Source: Fen-183 sp036504335 (lineage in GTDB: Bacteria > Acidobacteriota > Thermoanaerobaculia > UBA5066). From it: a stretch of 64,000 bases of DNA. Of the stretch, positions 24,646 through 32,977 are shown piece after piece; the stretch's first letter is position 1; the number at the start of each line of letters is the position of its first letter. A program made the translations under genes and the position numbers. Location of the stretch: the NCBI GenBank assembly GCA_036504335.1, contig DASXVJ010000033.1, positions 1-64,000 on the forward strand, read 5' to 3'. The notes under the pieces are model-generated. The model ran no database searches. It saw only the letters and a program-made list of their open reading frames with translations, and was not told the DNA's origin.

Positions 24646-26247
24646 TCAGCGGTCGCCGGCGGCGTTCGAGAGCCGGCTGTGGCGGACGCTGTACAGGAAA
24701 TACAGGAAGAGCCCGATCACGAGCCAGATCACGAACCGCTCCCAGGTCGTGCGCGGCAGGCCCAGGGCGAGCCACAGGCAGAAGAGGATTCCGGCCGGGG
24801 CGCTGAACCACACGAGCGGTGTTTTGAACTTGCGCGGGGCGTCCGGCCGCTTCACGCGCAGGATCAGGACTCCGGCGCTCACGAGGACGAACGCGAAGAG
24901 CGTCCCGATGTTCGTGAGCTCGACGACCTCGTCGATGTTCATGAGGCCCGCGGGCAAAAGGACGAGGACGCCCGTCACCCACGTCGCGTTCACCGGCGTG
25001 CCGCGCGGCCCGACCTTCTCGAACCAGCGCGGGAGCAGGCCGTCGCGCGCCATGACCATGAAGATGCGCGGCTGGGCGAGCTGGAACACGAGGAGCGCGC
25101 CCGACAGCGCCGCGACGGCGCCGATCGAGACGATCCCGGCGACCTTGTTCATGCCGATCGAGGAGAAGGCGTGGGCGATCGGGTCCGCGACGCCGTGGTA
25201 CGCCGTGTACGGGAGCATCCCGGACACCACGGCGCAGACGCCGACGTAGATCACGGTGCAGATGGCGAGGCTCCCGAGAATGCCGCGCGGCAGGTCGCGC
25301 CCGGGATTCTTCGTCTCCTCGGCCGTCGTCGAGACGGCGTCGAAGCCGATGAACGCGAAGAAAATGATGGCGGCGCCCGCCTGGATGCCGGAGAGACCGT
25401 TCGGCGCGAACGGGTGGTAGTTCGCCGGCTTCACGTAGAACGCGCCGATCGCGATGACGCCGAGCAGGAGGACGATCTTCACGGCGACGATGACGTTGTT
25501 GAAACGCGTGGACTCCTTGATGCCCCACGCGCAGAGTGCCGTGATGAGGATCGTGATGAGCATCGCGAGGATGTTCATCCCCACCGGGAAGCCGCCCACG
25601 AGCGGCGCGCCCTGGACCGTCGTCCAGTTCGCGAAGACGTCGGCGCCCGCAAGCGCCCCCGCCTTCGCCTGCGCGAGGTACCCGAGGCGAGCGGAGATGC
25701 TCGAGGCATCCGGGTGAGCCTTCAGGAAGTCGGCCGTCACCTGCAGCATCGTCCGGCTGTCCATCGCGAGCCAGCCCGGCAGGTTGATTCCCATCCCGAG
25801 GAGAAGGTTGTTCGCGTAGCTGCCCCACGAGATCGCGATCGCGACGTTCGAGATCGCGTACTCGAGGAGAAGGTCCCAGCCGATGATCCACGCCATCAGC
25901 TCGCCGAGCGTCGCGTATGCGTACGTGTACGCCGAGCCCGAGACCGGGATCATCGAGGCCATCTCCGCGTAGCAGAAGCCCGTGAAGCCGCAGGCGACGG
26001 CGGTGAGGATGAAGCTCACGACGAGCGCCGGCCCCGCCGCGGGCCGCGTGACGCCGTAGGACGAGTCGAAGCCGCCGGCGAGGCCGGTTCCGAGGCTCGA
26101 CAGGATGCCGGCGCCGATGATCGCGCCGACGCCGAGCAGCGTGAGGTCCCATGCCGAGAGAGCGCGCTTGAGGTGCCCGTGACCGGGCTCGTCCACGCTC
26201 GCCTTGAGCTGCTCGATGGTCTTCGTCCGGAACAGCTGTTGAAGCAC
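24646..26247 (-). CDS. APC-family amino acid permease (CAT-like)
   Basis: A 533-residue inner-membrane transporter with about 12-14 helices. The opening LSAWDLTLLGVGAIIGAGIL is the APC TM1 signature with the unwound GxG substrate site. AEMASMIPVSGSAYTYAYATLGE (TM3) and the IIFFAFIGFDAVSTTAEET segment are typical of the cationic amino acid transporter subfamily found in bacteria. It probably takes up amino acids with protons. ATG at 26247 is preceded by a GGGAGGG site. A loop around residues 165-200 in this family is variable and long here. Confidence 0.9.
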   Translation of the reverse strand: MLQQLFRTKTIEQLKASVDEPGHGHLKRALSAWDLTLLGVGAIIGAGILSSLGTGLAGGFDSSYGVTRPAAGPALVVSFILTAVACGFTGFCYAEMASMIPVSGSAYTYAYATLGELMAWIIGWDLLLEYAISNVAIAISWGSYANNLLLGMGINLPGWLAMDSRTMLQVTADFLKAHPDASSISARLGYLAQAKAGALAGADVFANWTTVQGAPLVGGFPVGMNILAMLITILITALCAWGIKESTRFNNVIVAVKIVLLLGVIAIGAFYVKPANYHPFAPNGLSGIQAGAAIIFFAFIGFDAVSTTAEETKNPGRDLPRGILGSLAICTVIYVGVCAVVSGMLPYTAYHGVADPIAHAFSSIGMNKVAGIVSIGAVAALSGALLVFQLAQPRIFMVMARDGLLPRWFEKVGPRGTPVNATWVTGVLVLLPAGLMNIDEVVELTNIGTLFAFVLVSAGVLILRVKRPDAPRKFKTPLVWFSAPAGILFCLWLALGLPRTTWERFVIWLVIGLFLYFLYSVRHSRLSNAAGDR

Positions 26248-26284
26248 GGACCCTCCCTCTTCCTCGCGACGCGGTCGCAGGAGT

Positions 26285-26989
26285 CTAACGGGCGAGGATG
26301 CGGCGCGGGACTTCGTCGAGCGAGGAAATCGCCTCGACGCCCGCCCGCGCGCGCCCGCGCCGGTCGAGGAGGAGCGACGAGAGGCCCGCGTCCCGCGCGC
26401 CGTGATAGTCGTCGGTGAGGGAGTCGCCCACGTGCAGCGCCTCGGCGTGGGAGACGCCCGCCCGCCGCACGGCCTCGTCGAAGATCCCGCGCGCGGGCTT
26501 GCTCACGCCGACGAGCGCCGAGACGACGACGTCGTCCACCGCCGCCGCGAGGCCGAGGCGCTCGAGGAGCGGCGGGAGCGACGAGTCCCAGTTCGAAACG
26601 ATCACGAGCCGGAGGCCCGCGGCGCGGAGCACCCCGAGGACGGCGTGCGTTTCGGGGTACACGGCCCAGTGCCGCTCCGCGGCGAAGTGCGCGACGAGCT
26701 CGCCGAGAAGCGGCTCGGGCAACGCGCCGCCGCCCACGCGCGCGAAGACCGTCCCGACGAACCGGCGCCAGAAGCCCGCCTCGCCTCCCGCGCCTCCCCA
26801 GCGTTCCTCGCCGCGCTCGCGCGCGAGGTCCACGTCGCGCCACGTGGCGTGGACGGCGACGTGCACGTCCTCCGCCCCCACGCGCACGCCGTGGCGCGCG
26901 AAGCCCTCACGGTAGACCTCCTCGACCGGCGGATCGGCCCTCAGAAGCGTATCGCCCGCGTCGAAGAAGACGGCCCGCAGGGCCTTCAG
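26285..26989 (-). CDS. HAD-superfamily hydrolase (REG-2/HDHD3-like)
   Basis: About 234 residues. Motif I is VFFDAGDTLL with the nucleophile Asp near residue 9, motif II is VSNWDSS and motif III/IV is VGDSLTDDYHGARDAGL. A helical cap lies between. It is a phosphatase of unknown substrate. The start is uncertain: there is no ATG or GTG close to motif I. CTG at 26989 overlaps the stop of the SDR gene and is the best-placed candidate; the sequence upstream in this frame lies inside the SDR gene. It is expressed as the second gene of that unit. Confidence 0.8.
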   Translation of the reverse strand: MKALRAVFFDAGDTLLRADPPVEEVYREGFARHGVRVGAEDVHVAVHATWRDVDLARERGEERWGGAGGEAGFWRRFVGTVFARVGGGALPEPLLGELVAHFAAERHWAVYPETHAVLGVLRAAGLRLVIVSNWDSSLPPLLERLGLAAAVDDVVVSALVGVSKPARGIFDEAVRRAGVSHAEALHVGDSLTDDYHGARDAGLSSLLLDRRGRARAGVEAISSLDEVPRRILAR

Positions 26990-27771
26990 GGCATCACCTG
27001 GCCCCCGTCGATCACGAGGGCCTGGCCCGTGACGTTCCGCGCGTCCGGCGACGCGAGGTACACGACGAGGCCGCCGATTTCGTCGGGGGTGAGAACCTCG
27101 CCGAGGGGCGCCATCTTCGCCGCGAACGCGAACGCCTCGTCGCGACTCTTCCCGAGCCCCTTGCCCATGCGCGCGATCCCGGACCGGCCCATCTCCGTGT
27201 CGACCCAGCCCGGGCAGATCGCGTTCACGGTGATCTTCCGCGGCGCGAGCTCGAGGGCGAGCGTGCGCGTGAGGCCGATGATCCCGTGCTTCGTCGTCGC
27301 GTAGGCCGCCATCCCGGCGACGCCGAAACGCCCGGTGACGGAGGACAGGTTCACGACGCGCCCGCCGTGGGCGAGGAACGGGTTCGCCGCGCGCAGGACG
27401 CGCCACACGCCCGTGAGGTTCACCTCGAGGATCGCGTGCCACGCCTCGTCCGAGCGCGTGTCCCCGTCGAGGGGCGACGGGCCGCCGAGCCCCGCGTTGT
27501 TCACGAGGATGTCGATTCGCCGGTCCGGCCGCGCGGCGCGCTCGACGCCGGTCGCGACGGACGCCGCGTCCGTCACGTCGAGGACGATCGCCTGAGCCTC
27601 GCCGCCCGCCTTCACGATCTCGGCGGCGACGGCCTCGGCCTCCGCCTCCTTGCGCGCCGCGACGGCGACGCGAGCGCCTTCCGCCGCGAGCCGCAGCGCG
27701 ATGGCCTTTCCGATGCCCTTGTTCGCGCCCGTGACGAGCGCGTTCTTTCCGGCGAGGCGTCCCATGACCAT
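26986..27771 (-). CDS. Short-chain dehydrogenase/reductase (FabG-like)
   Basis: A 261-residue classical SDR using NAD(P)H. The cofactor motif TGANKGIG starts near residue 14, NNAG near 92, catalytic Ser in NLSSVTGRFG and Tyr-x-x-x-Lys as YATTKHG near 159. The C-terminus ends VTGQALVIDGGQVMP, as in 3-oxoacyl-ACP or 3-hydroxybutyrate type members. The substrate is not set by context. A GGAGG site precedes the ATG at 27771; an in-frame ATG two codons later is also possible. TAGAAT lies about 22 nt upstream. It is divergent from moaD. Confidence 0.88.
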   Translation of the reverse strand: MVMGRLAGKNALVTGANKGIGKAIALRLAAEGARVAVAARKEAEAEAVAAEIVKAGGEAQAIVLDVTDAASVATGVERAARPDRRIDILVNNAGLGGPSPLDGDTRSDEAWHAILEVNLTGVWRVLRAANPFLAHGGRVVNLSSVTGRFGVAGMAAYATTKHGIIGLTRTLALELAPRKITVNAICPGWVDTEMGRSGIARMGKGLGKSRDEAFAFAAKMAPLGEVLTPDEIGGLVVYLASPDARNVTGQALVIDGGQVMP

Positions 27772-27823
27772 GTCGCGACCTCCGAGGTGGGCGATTCTAG
27801 GCGCGGCTTTGGGAAGGCGCGGC

Positions 27824-27829
27824 TAAGAT
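27824..27829 (+). promoter_or_regulatory. TAAGAT -10-like box 6 nt before moaD
   Basis: TAAGAT ends 6 nt before the GTG start at 27836 and no ribosome-binding sequence intervenes, as expected of a leaderless transcript. Confidence 0.35.
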
Positions 27830-27835
27830 TCGCCC

Positions 27836-28078
27836 GTGCGTGTCGACGTCCTCCTCTTCGCGTCCCTGAAGGACGAGCTCGGGCCGCAGGTCTCGGTCGA
27901 CGTCGCCGAGCCCGCGACCGTCGCGTCGCTGCGCGGCGCGCTCGAAGCGGCCTACCCCGCGATCGCACGCTTCGGCGGCAAGGCGAAGGCCGCCGTGAAC
28001 GAGAAGTGGGCGCGCGAGACCGACGCCGTGAATCGAGGCGACGCGGTCGCGCTCCTGCCGCCCGTCGCGGGCGGCTGA
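27836..28078 (+). CDS. moaD: MoaD/ThiS-family sulfur carrier, molybdopterin synthase small subunit
   Basis: An 80-residue ubiquitin-fold protein ending in Gly-Gly, the residues thiocarboxylated to carry sulfur. It aligns with MoaD from the first strand (VDVLLFASLKDELG) to the RGDAVALLPPVAGG tail. With MoaE it converts cyclic pyranopterin monophosphate to molybdopterin. MoaE is encoded 2.5 kb away on the same strand, separated by a radical SAM gene and parA on the other strand. The start is GTG with a TAAGAT box 6 nt upstream. The preference for MoaD over ThiS rests on the length and the nearby moaE. Confidence 0.88.
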   Translation: MRVDVLLFASLKDELGPQVSVDVAEPATVASLRGALEAAYPAIARFGGKAKAAVNEKWARETDAVNRGDAVALLPPVAGG

Positions 28079-28097
28079 CCGGCACGAGCCCCCGCCC

Positions 28098-29747
28098 TTA
28101 CATCCACGAAGGAGTTTCGGCGAAGAGCGGTTCGGCTCGGGAGCGAAGGACGTCCATCCTCGCTTCCTGTGCGTCCTCCTCCCCCCATGCCGAACGAGCG
28201 GCCACGTGGCGGGCGATGACCTCCAGCGGCGTTCCGGCGAGTAGCTCCGCCGAGCAGAAGGAAAGCTCCTCCGCGCCGGGGCTCCGCCCGAGGTGGACGC
28301 GATGCACGAGATCGACGAGGGGCACCGGATCCCACGGGGAAGCGCCGGCGGGTTCGACGACGAAGGGAATCGTCGCGAGGGGCGAACCCCGCTCGGAAAA
28401 CCAGCAGACGCCTTCCTCGACCACGTCGAAAACGAGCGCGTAGGACCCCGACTCGCTCGGCGCGGGAACGTCGTAGAGCAGCGACGCGCCCCCGCCGCTG
28501 CGACAGGTGCGACCGGGCAGGAGAACTCCGCCGAGCTCCTTCACCAGGTCGCCATCCAACGAGAGGAGCTTCGCTCCCAGTCGAAACGGGCCGGGTCCCG
28601 AGGGTATCCACGCCGCTCCGCTCTCGTTCCGGATGGTGAGAGGAACGGCCGCTCGTCCCCCGGCGGGAGCGCGGAGGCCGCTCCGGCCGGGCTCGATTCG
28701 CGCGACGTACATGCTGCGGCCCGAGGCCCGCCGTCTGAGGATCCGTTTCATCCTCAGGTCGCACGTGAGGGCCTCGAAGCAGTCCGCGTTTCCGAACAGA
28801 CGGGCGGTCTCCGGGCTGCCGTCGCGAAAGCGCTGCGACGCTCCCGGCGTGTGGGTGATCACCCATTTGAGCGGGACCCCCAGCTCGCCGGCGCGGGCGC
28901 GGGCTTCCTCGATCTCGTCGTCACTGTCGTTCCACTCGAAGAGGATGTACTGCCAGTGGACCTCGAGCCGTTCGCCGCCGCCCGCCCGCTCACGCGCGGC
29001 GACGAGGGCTTCGAGCGCGCCGAGCGCCTTCCCGAGATCGCCGCGCCGGCGATAGGCCCGGTAACTCTCGTCCCGGGCGCCGTCGATCGAGAAGACGATC
29101 CGGTCGACGAGGTTCTCGTTCGCGAGAGCCGCGACCTTCGACGCGTCGAGCGGAATGCCGTTCGTGCTCGTGTGGATGACGACGTCGGGACGCGTCCGCC
29201 TCACGTAGCGCAGGAACGGGACAGCATCGGGGTGAAGGAAGGGCTCGCCGAAGTTGAAAAAGAGCAGCTTCTCGAGCGCGGGCAGCTGGTCGATGAGGTC
29301 CTCCATAACGGCGAGCGGGAGGATGGCCGCGCGGCCGGGCCGGTATGCGGGGTCGACGGAGAAAAGGGTCGTCGGACATCCAGGGCAGCTCAGGTTGCAG
29401 TGCGAGAGCGGTTCGAGTTGCAGGGTCTTGACCGCGCGTCCTCCCTCGCCGTCGGACGCGTCGGCGGGACTGACGCGCCCGCCGCAGAACGCCCTCGTCA
29501 CCGGGCAGTACGAGTCGGGCTGGTCGGCGAGCTGCGCGCGTCGTGCCGCACGGTAGAGCGGGCCGTCGTAGACGTCCGCGATGCGGTCACGGCGGGCGTT
29601 CCCGAAGACGCGCAATCCGGCCGGGTCGCCGCAGGAGCACACGATGTCGCCGTTCGCGAGCACGCATAGCTCGTCGAAGATCATTCGGCAGATCATCGGG
29701 GCTTCGACCGACCCGGTCGCGCGGAAGGGAGGACGAGACGACGTCAC
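28098..29747 (-). CDS. Radical SAM protein with N-terminal SPASM-like cluster, Ig-like domain and DUF4214-like tail
   Basis: A 549-residue protein of unusual build. Residues ~18-95 hold a Cys-rich block (CVLANGDIVCSCGD, then YCPVTRAFCGG) that looks like a SPASM auxiliary iron-sulfur site but placed before the core. The radical SAM core begins with CNLSCPGC (Cys-x3-Cys-x2-Cys) near residue 118 and includes FNFGEPFLHPD. After about residue 330 an Ig-like sandwich follows (VPLTIRNESGAAW to EEGVCWFSERG), of the kind attached to glycan-synthesis enzymes. The last ~80 residues (HRVHLGRSPGAEELSF) resemble DUF4214. The reaction is unknown; a role in modification of a surface polymer or peptide is a guess. 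GTG at 29747 follows a GGGGGAGAGGG stretch. Confidence 0.72.
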   Translation of the reverse strand: MTSSRPPFRATGSVEAPMICRMIFDELCVLANGDIVCSCGDPAGLRVFGNARRDRIADVYDGPLYRAARRAQLADQPDSYCPVTRAFCGGRVSPADASDGEGGRAVKTLQLEPLSHCNLSCPGCPTTLFSVDPAYRPGRAAILPLAVMEDLIDQLPALEKLLFFNFGEPFLHPDAVPFLRYVRRTRPDVVIHTSTNGIPLDASKVAALANENLVDRIVFSIDGARDESYRAYRRRGDLGKALGALEALVAARERAGGGERLEVHWQYILFEWNDSDDEIEEARARAGELGVPLKWVITHTPGASQRFRDGSPETARLFGNADCFEALTCDLRMKRILRRRASGRSMYVARIEPGRSGLRAPAGGRAAVPLTIRNESGAAWIPSGPGPFRLGAKLLSLDGDLVKELGGVLLPGRTCRSGGGASLLYDVPAPSESGSYALVFDVVEEGVCWFSERGSPLATIPFVVEPAGASPWDPVPLVDLVHRVHLGRSPGAEELSFCSAELLAGTPLEVIARHVAARSAWGEEDAQEARMDVLRSRAEPLFAETPSWM

Positions 29748-29799
29748 GGACCCTCTCCCCCGAGAGTGTACCGGGCGAGCGCTGCCTCACGCCTTCGGG

Positions 29800-30564
29800 C
29801 TAGTCGAGCTTCAACTCTTCCGCGAGGAGCGCGTAGTCCACGGCGCCGCGCGAGCCGCCGTCGAACTCGAAGATCGTCTTCCCGACGGACGGCGCCTCGG
29901 CCAGCGCCACGTTGATGCGGATGGGCGTGAGGATCTTCGTGAAGCGCTCGCGCAGCGTGTCGAGGAGCTCGGAGGAAACGGCCGTGCGCAGGTCGTAGAA
30001 CGTCGGCAGGACGCCGTCGATCTTCAGCGCCTTCTCGCGTGTCTCGTTCGCGTGCTTCACGAACACGCGCGTCTTCTCGAGCGCGGGCAGCGAGAGGAAG
30101 TCGAGCTTCGCCGGCAGCAGGATCTCGTCCGCCGCGTGGTAGACGTTCTCGAGCAGCAACCCCGCGGCGGGCGGGCAGTCGAGGACGACCGCCTCGTACC
30201 CTTCGTCCTCGAGCGACGCGAAGCGCCGCGCGAGGCGGCCCACGCGCTTCTCCTTCCCCTTCTCGCGGAGAACGTCCTCGGCGCCGAGGAGGTCCTCGCC
30301 GGCGGGCAGGACGTCGAGGTTCGGGCGCGAGCCGCGCACGACGGCCTCCCCGAAGTCCGCCTCCTTGAGGAGCCACTTCGAGAGGCCGGCCGACGGTGGA
30401 AGGCCGAGGGCCGTCGCGACGCTCCCCTGCGGGTCCACGTCCACGAGGAGGGTCCTCACCCCGGCGCGCGCGGCCGCGGCGGCGAGGTTCACCGCGGTCG
30501 TCGTCTTGCCCACCCCGCCCTTGAGGGCCGAGACGGCCAGGATTCGCCGCCGCCGCGCTGTCAT
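29800..30564 (-). CDS. ParA/MinD-type ATPase (Soj-like)
   Basis: A 254-residue deviant Walker ATPase. The deviant motif KGGVGKTT with the signature Lys starts near residue 15, followed by LLVDVDPQGSVATALG and VVLDCPPAAG. These proteins form dynamic gradients on DNA or membrane and position chromosomes, plasmids or protein clusters. No parB or parS-like site is adjacent, so this is an orphan that may position something other than the chromosome. ATG at 30564 starts just before the first strand; two upstream in-frame ATGs are less likely. It is divergent from moaE with 24 bp between. Confidence 0.85.
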   Translation of the reverse strand: MTARRRRILAVSALKGGVGKTTTAVNLAAAAARAGVRTLLVDVDPQGSVATALGLPPSAGLSKWLLKEADFGEAVVRGSRPNLDVLPAGEDLLGAEDVLREKGKEKRVGRLARRFASLEDEGYEAVVLDCPPAAGLLLENVYHAADEILLPAKLDFLSLPALEKTRVFVKHANETREKALKIDGVLPTFYDLRTAVSSELLDTLRERFTKILTPIRINVALAEAPSVGKTIFEFDGGSRGAVDYALLAEELKLD

Positions 30565-30576
30565 GGCGGCGCGTCT

Positions 30577-30582
30577 TATCAT
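30577..30582 (+). promoter_or_regulatory. TATCAT -10-like box 6 nt before moaE
   Basis: TATCAT ends 6 nt before the ATG of moaE in the 24-bp gap between divergent genes. There is no room for a leader with a ribosome site, so moaE is probably leaderless. Confidence 0.35.
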
Positions 30583-30588
30583 GACTCG

Positions 30589-31038
30589 ATGTCGCATCTG
30601 ACCGAGGCCCCCCTCGAGCCCGCCGAGCTCCTCGCCGCCGTGCGGCGCGACGGGGACGGCGGCCTCGCGCTCTTCGTGGGTGTCGTGCGCGACCACAACG
30701 AGGGCAAGCGCGTGACGCGGCTGGAGTACTCGGCCTATATCCCGATGGCCGAGAAGGAGATGGACCGGATCGCGGCCGGAATCGAGCAGGCCCATCCGGG
30801 GGCCCGGGTGGCGTTTCGCCACCGGATCGGCAGCCTCGCCATCGGGGACGTCGCCGTCGCCGTCGCCGCCGCGGCGCCCCACCGCGACGAGGCTTTTGCC
30901 GCGTGCCGGGCCGGAATCGAGGCCATCAAGGCCCGCGTGCCGATCTGGAAAAAGGAGTTCGGGCCGGACGGAACGTCCTGGGTCGAGCCCTGCGGGGACC
31001 CCTCCCACTGGCCCTCCGGAAATCCGGATCCCGCGTAA
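30589..31038 (+). CDS. moaE: Molybdopterin synthase catalytic subunit MoaE
   Basis: A 149-residue protein with the MoaE core: GGLALFVGVVRDHNEGKRV (residues ~24-42), LEYSAYIPMAEKEM, FRHRIGSLAIGDVAVAV and APHRDEAFAACRAGIEAIKARVPIWKKE with the catalytic Lys pair. It transfers two sulfurs from thiocarboxylated MoaD to precursor Z to form molybdopterin. MoaD is encoded upstream at 27836. No moaA, moaB, mogA or molybdoenzyme gene is in the window. The start is the ATG directly after TATCAT. Confidence 0.93.
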   Translation: MSHLTEAPLEPAELLAAVRRDGDGGLALFVGVVRDHNEGKRVTRLEYSAYIPMAEKEMDRIAAGIEQAHPGARVAFRHRIGSLAIGDVAVAVAAAAPHRDEAFAACRAGIEAIKARVPIWKKEFGPDGTSWVEPCGDPSHWPSGNPDPA

Positions 31039-31098
31039 ACCCATTGAAAAGTAAGGGACTTCCTGTTATCCTCCGGCGCCCGTTTCGGAGGATTGAAG

Positions 31099-31707
31099 AT
31101 GTTCCTCGCCCTCAGGCGAATCCATGTTTTCGCGAGCGACTTCTCGCGGTCGCGCCGTTTTTACGGTGAAACGCTGGGGCTCCCGGAGTCGGGCGGGTTC
31201 GAGAACGACTGGGTCGAGTTCGCGCTCGGTCCGCTCCTCCTGAAACTCACCCCGCTTCGCCCCTCGGAAGTTCCCGCGCGCAACCAGGTCGCCGCCGTGT
31301 TCTCGACCGCCGGCCTCGACGACGCCATCGCGCGCCTCAAGGAGCGTGGCGTCACGGTCACGCGGCCTCCCGCGGACGAGTTCACGGGCCGTTCGGCCGA
31401 GATCCTCGATCCGGACGGCTACCGGATCATCCTGTTCCAGGCCTCCGAGCTCCACCCCGACGAGGAGTGGGTCCCGGCCTCGGGCGTGGACGACCTCGTG
31501 AAGCAGAAGCTCAATGCGCGCAAGAAACGCGAGCAGGCGCGCGGAACAAGCAGGAAGCCCGCGAAGAAGACTCCGAAACAGGCTGCGAAAAAGGCCGCCC
31601 GGAAGCCGGCGCCGAAGAAGCCCGCGAAGAAGGCCGCCCCGAAGAAGGCCGCCCCGAAGAAGGCCGCGAAGAAAGTCGCGAAGAAGAAGCCGGCCCGCCG
31701 CCGCTGA
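31099..31707 (+). CDS. VOC (glyoxalase-like) domain protein with histone H1-like Lys/Ala/Pro tail
   Basis: A 202-residue protein in two parts. Residues 1-125 form a VOC domain (IHVFASDFSRSRRFYGETLG through EILDPDGYRIILFQ) with candidate metal ligands His9 and the late Glu of the AEILDPDG strand. From about residue 140 the chain is a low-complexity basic tail of KKA, KPA and KKAAPK repeats ending KKPARRR, like histone H1 and AlgP/AlgR3 tails. The tail should bind nucleic acid or another polyanion. ATG at 31099 is spaced 7 nt from GGAGG; the TTG two codons earlier is less likely. Function unknown. Confidence 0.82.
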   Translation: MFLALRRIHVFASDFSRSRRFYGETLGLPESGGFENDWVEFALGPLLLKLTPLRPSEVPARNQVAAVFSTAGLDDAIARLKERGVTVTRPPADEFTGRSAEILDPDGYRIILFQASELHPDEEWVPASGVDDLVKQKLNARKKREQARGTSRKPAKKTPKQAAKKAARKPAPKKPAKKAAPKKAAPKKAAKKVAKKKPARRR

Positions 31708-31772
31708 GCGGCCGCGACTCGCGTGGGATGGCTTCTGCGGGCGTCACTTCAAGGCGTCCGACAGGAGGAGCC

Positions 31773-32900
31773 ATGACGCTCGTTTCCACCCCGCCTCGAA
31801 CGGCCTGCCCCAACATCCGCCCCAATCCCACCGCTCCGGCCGTCGTGGCTCTCATCCTCTCGGTTCTGGCGGTCTCCGCGACGCCCGCGTTCGCGCAGGG
31901 CTCGACGGGCACGGCGATGATGCCCATCGCCGCGCCCGTTTCGACCGTCGACTCGGTCGTCTCGAAGGTGAACGGGCCGATCCTCGACGTTCTCGGCGGC
32001 GCGCTTCAGCTCGACGTCACGAACGCGAAGATCACGGGCGGCGACGACCGCTTCGCGAGCCCCGTGCCGTGGGCCGGCATCCTGACCGGCTCGCGCATCG
32101 TCGCGCAGGTGACCGTGCCCGACGCGATCCCCGCGGTGTTCCCGCCGCGCCTCGCCGCGACGAACGTCGTCGTCTTCCTCGCCAACTCGGGGAGCCTGTC
32201 CGGAATCGTGCAGGGCGTCGGCGCGGCGCAGGGCACGTTCACGCTCCTCTACACGAGCGTCAAGACGAACGCGGCGACCGAGTGGTCCGGCACGAAGGCC
32301 GACGGGTCGCACGTCAAGGGCCTCTCGGACCTCGCGGCCGGGATGCGGGCGGTCGCCGCCGTTTCGGTCGACGCGAGCGGCGTCACCGCGAAGAGCGTCT
32401 TCGCGTACGCGCCTCCGACGACCCGGATCGAGGCGTTCCGCGGCAAGGTCGAGGCCGAGGGCGCGACCCTGTGGACGATCAGCGGGAAGAGCGTGCAGGT
32501 GGACGCGAATACGAAAATCGTCGGCGACCCGAAGGTGGGCGACACCGTGGACGTCCTCGCGAAAGTCCAGGTCCTTCCTCCCGGCTCGGCGGCCCCGATG
32601 CCGCTCCCGGTCGCGATTGCGATCGTCAAGGTCGTCTCGACGCCGCCCCCGCCGACGGACCGCACCGTGGAGTTCGACGGCGTCGTGGAGTCGCTTCCTC
32701 CCGCCGTGGCGGGCATGAGCGCGCCGCTCGGCCACTGGACGATCTCCGGCAAGGACGTCCTCGTCACGCCGCTCACGAGGGTCGACGCCGGGATCGCGAA
32801 GGGCACGAGCGTGCACGTCGAGGGCGTGACGCTGCCGATGGCCGTCTTCGCGCCGGCGGCGGCGCCGCAGATCCTCGCGACCGAGATCACGAAGAAGTAA
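31773..32900 (+). CDS. Exported DUF5666-containing protein
   Basis: A 375-residue exported protein with signal peptide (to about residue 41, ATPAFAQG). Three similar beta-rich repeats follow, each of the form 'F.G.VE......WTISGK.V.VD..T.I.G....GD.V.V' (clearest at residues ~230-285 and ~300-350). This is the DUF5666 pattern of small OB-like barrels, common in Acidobacteriota and Actinobacteria secreted proteins. No enzyme motif or Cys pair is seen; a binding or structural role is likely. AGGAGG precedes the ATG. A strong terminator follows. Confidence 0.78.
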   Translation: MTLVSTPPRTACPNIRPNPTAPAVVALILSVLAVSATPAFAQGSTGTAMMPIAAPVSTVDSVVSKVNGPILDVLGGALQLDVTNAKITGGDDRFASPVPWAGILTGSRIVAQVTVPDAIPAVFPPRLAATNVVVFLANSGSLSGIVQGVGAAQGTFTLLYTSVKTNAATEWSGTKADGSHVKGLSDLAAGMRAVAAVSVDASGVTAKSVFAYAPPTTRIEAFRGKVEAEGATLWTISGKSVQVDANTKIVGDPKVGDTVDVLAKVQVLPPGSAAPMPLPVAIAIVKVVSTPPPPTDRTVEFDGVVESLPPAVAGMSAPLGHWTISGKDVLVTPLTRVDAGIAKGTSVHVEGVTLPMAVFAPAAAPQILATEITKK

Positions 32901-32930
32901 CCGCGGGGACCGCACCCGTTCCTTCCTCCA

Positions 32931-32961
32931 CGGCGGGCCGCGCGGCCCGCCGATCTTTTTT
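32931..32961 (+). terminator. Rho-independent terminator after the DUF5666 gene
   Basis: A 9-bp stem (CGGCGGGCC, loop GCGC, GGCCCGCCG) is followed by ATC and six T. The T-run lies just before the kbl promoter box. Confidence 0.92.
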
Positions 32962-32965
32962 CGGT

Positions 32966-32971
32966 TAGGCT
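32966..32971 (+). promoter_or_regulatory. TAGGCT -10-like box 6 nt before kbl
   Basis: TAGGCT ends 6 nt before the ATG at 32978, directly after the terminator T-run. No Shine-Dalgarno sequence fits between, suggesting a leaderless kbl mRNA. Confidence 0.35.
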
Positions 32972-32977
32972 CGCCGC

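Noticed and set aside
28258..29669. Long plus-strand frames opposite the radical SAM gene
   Set aside because: The minus strand has the CxxxCxxC core and clear domains; the opposite frames have no recognisable motif.
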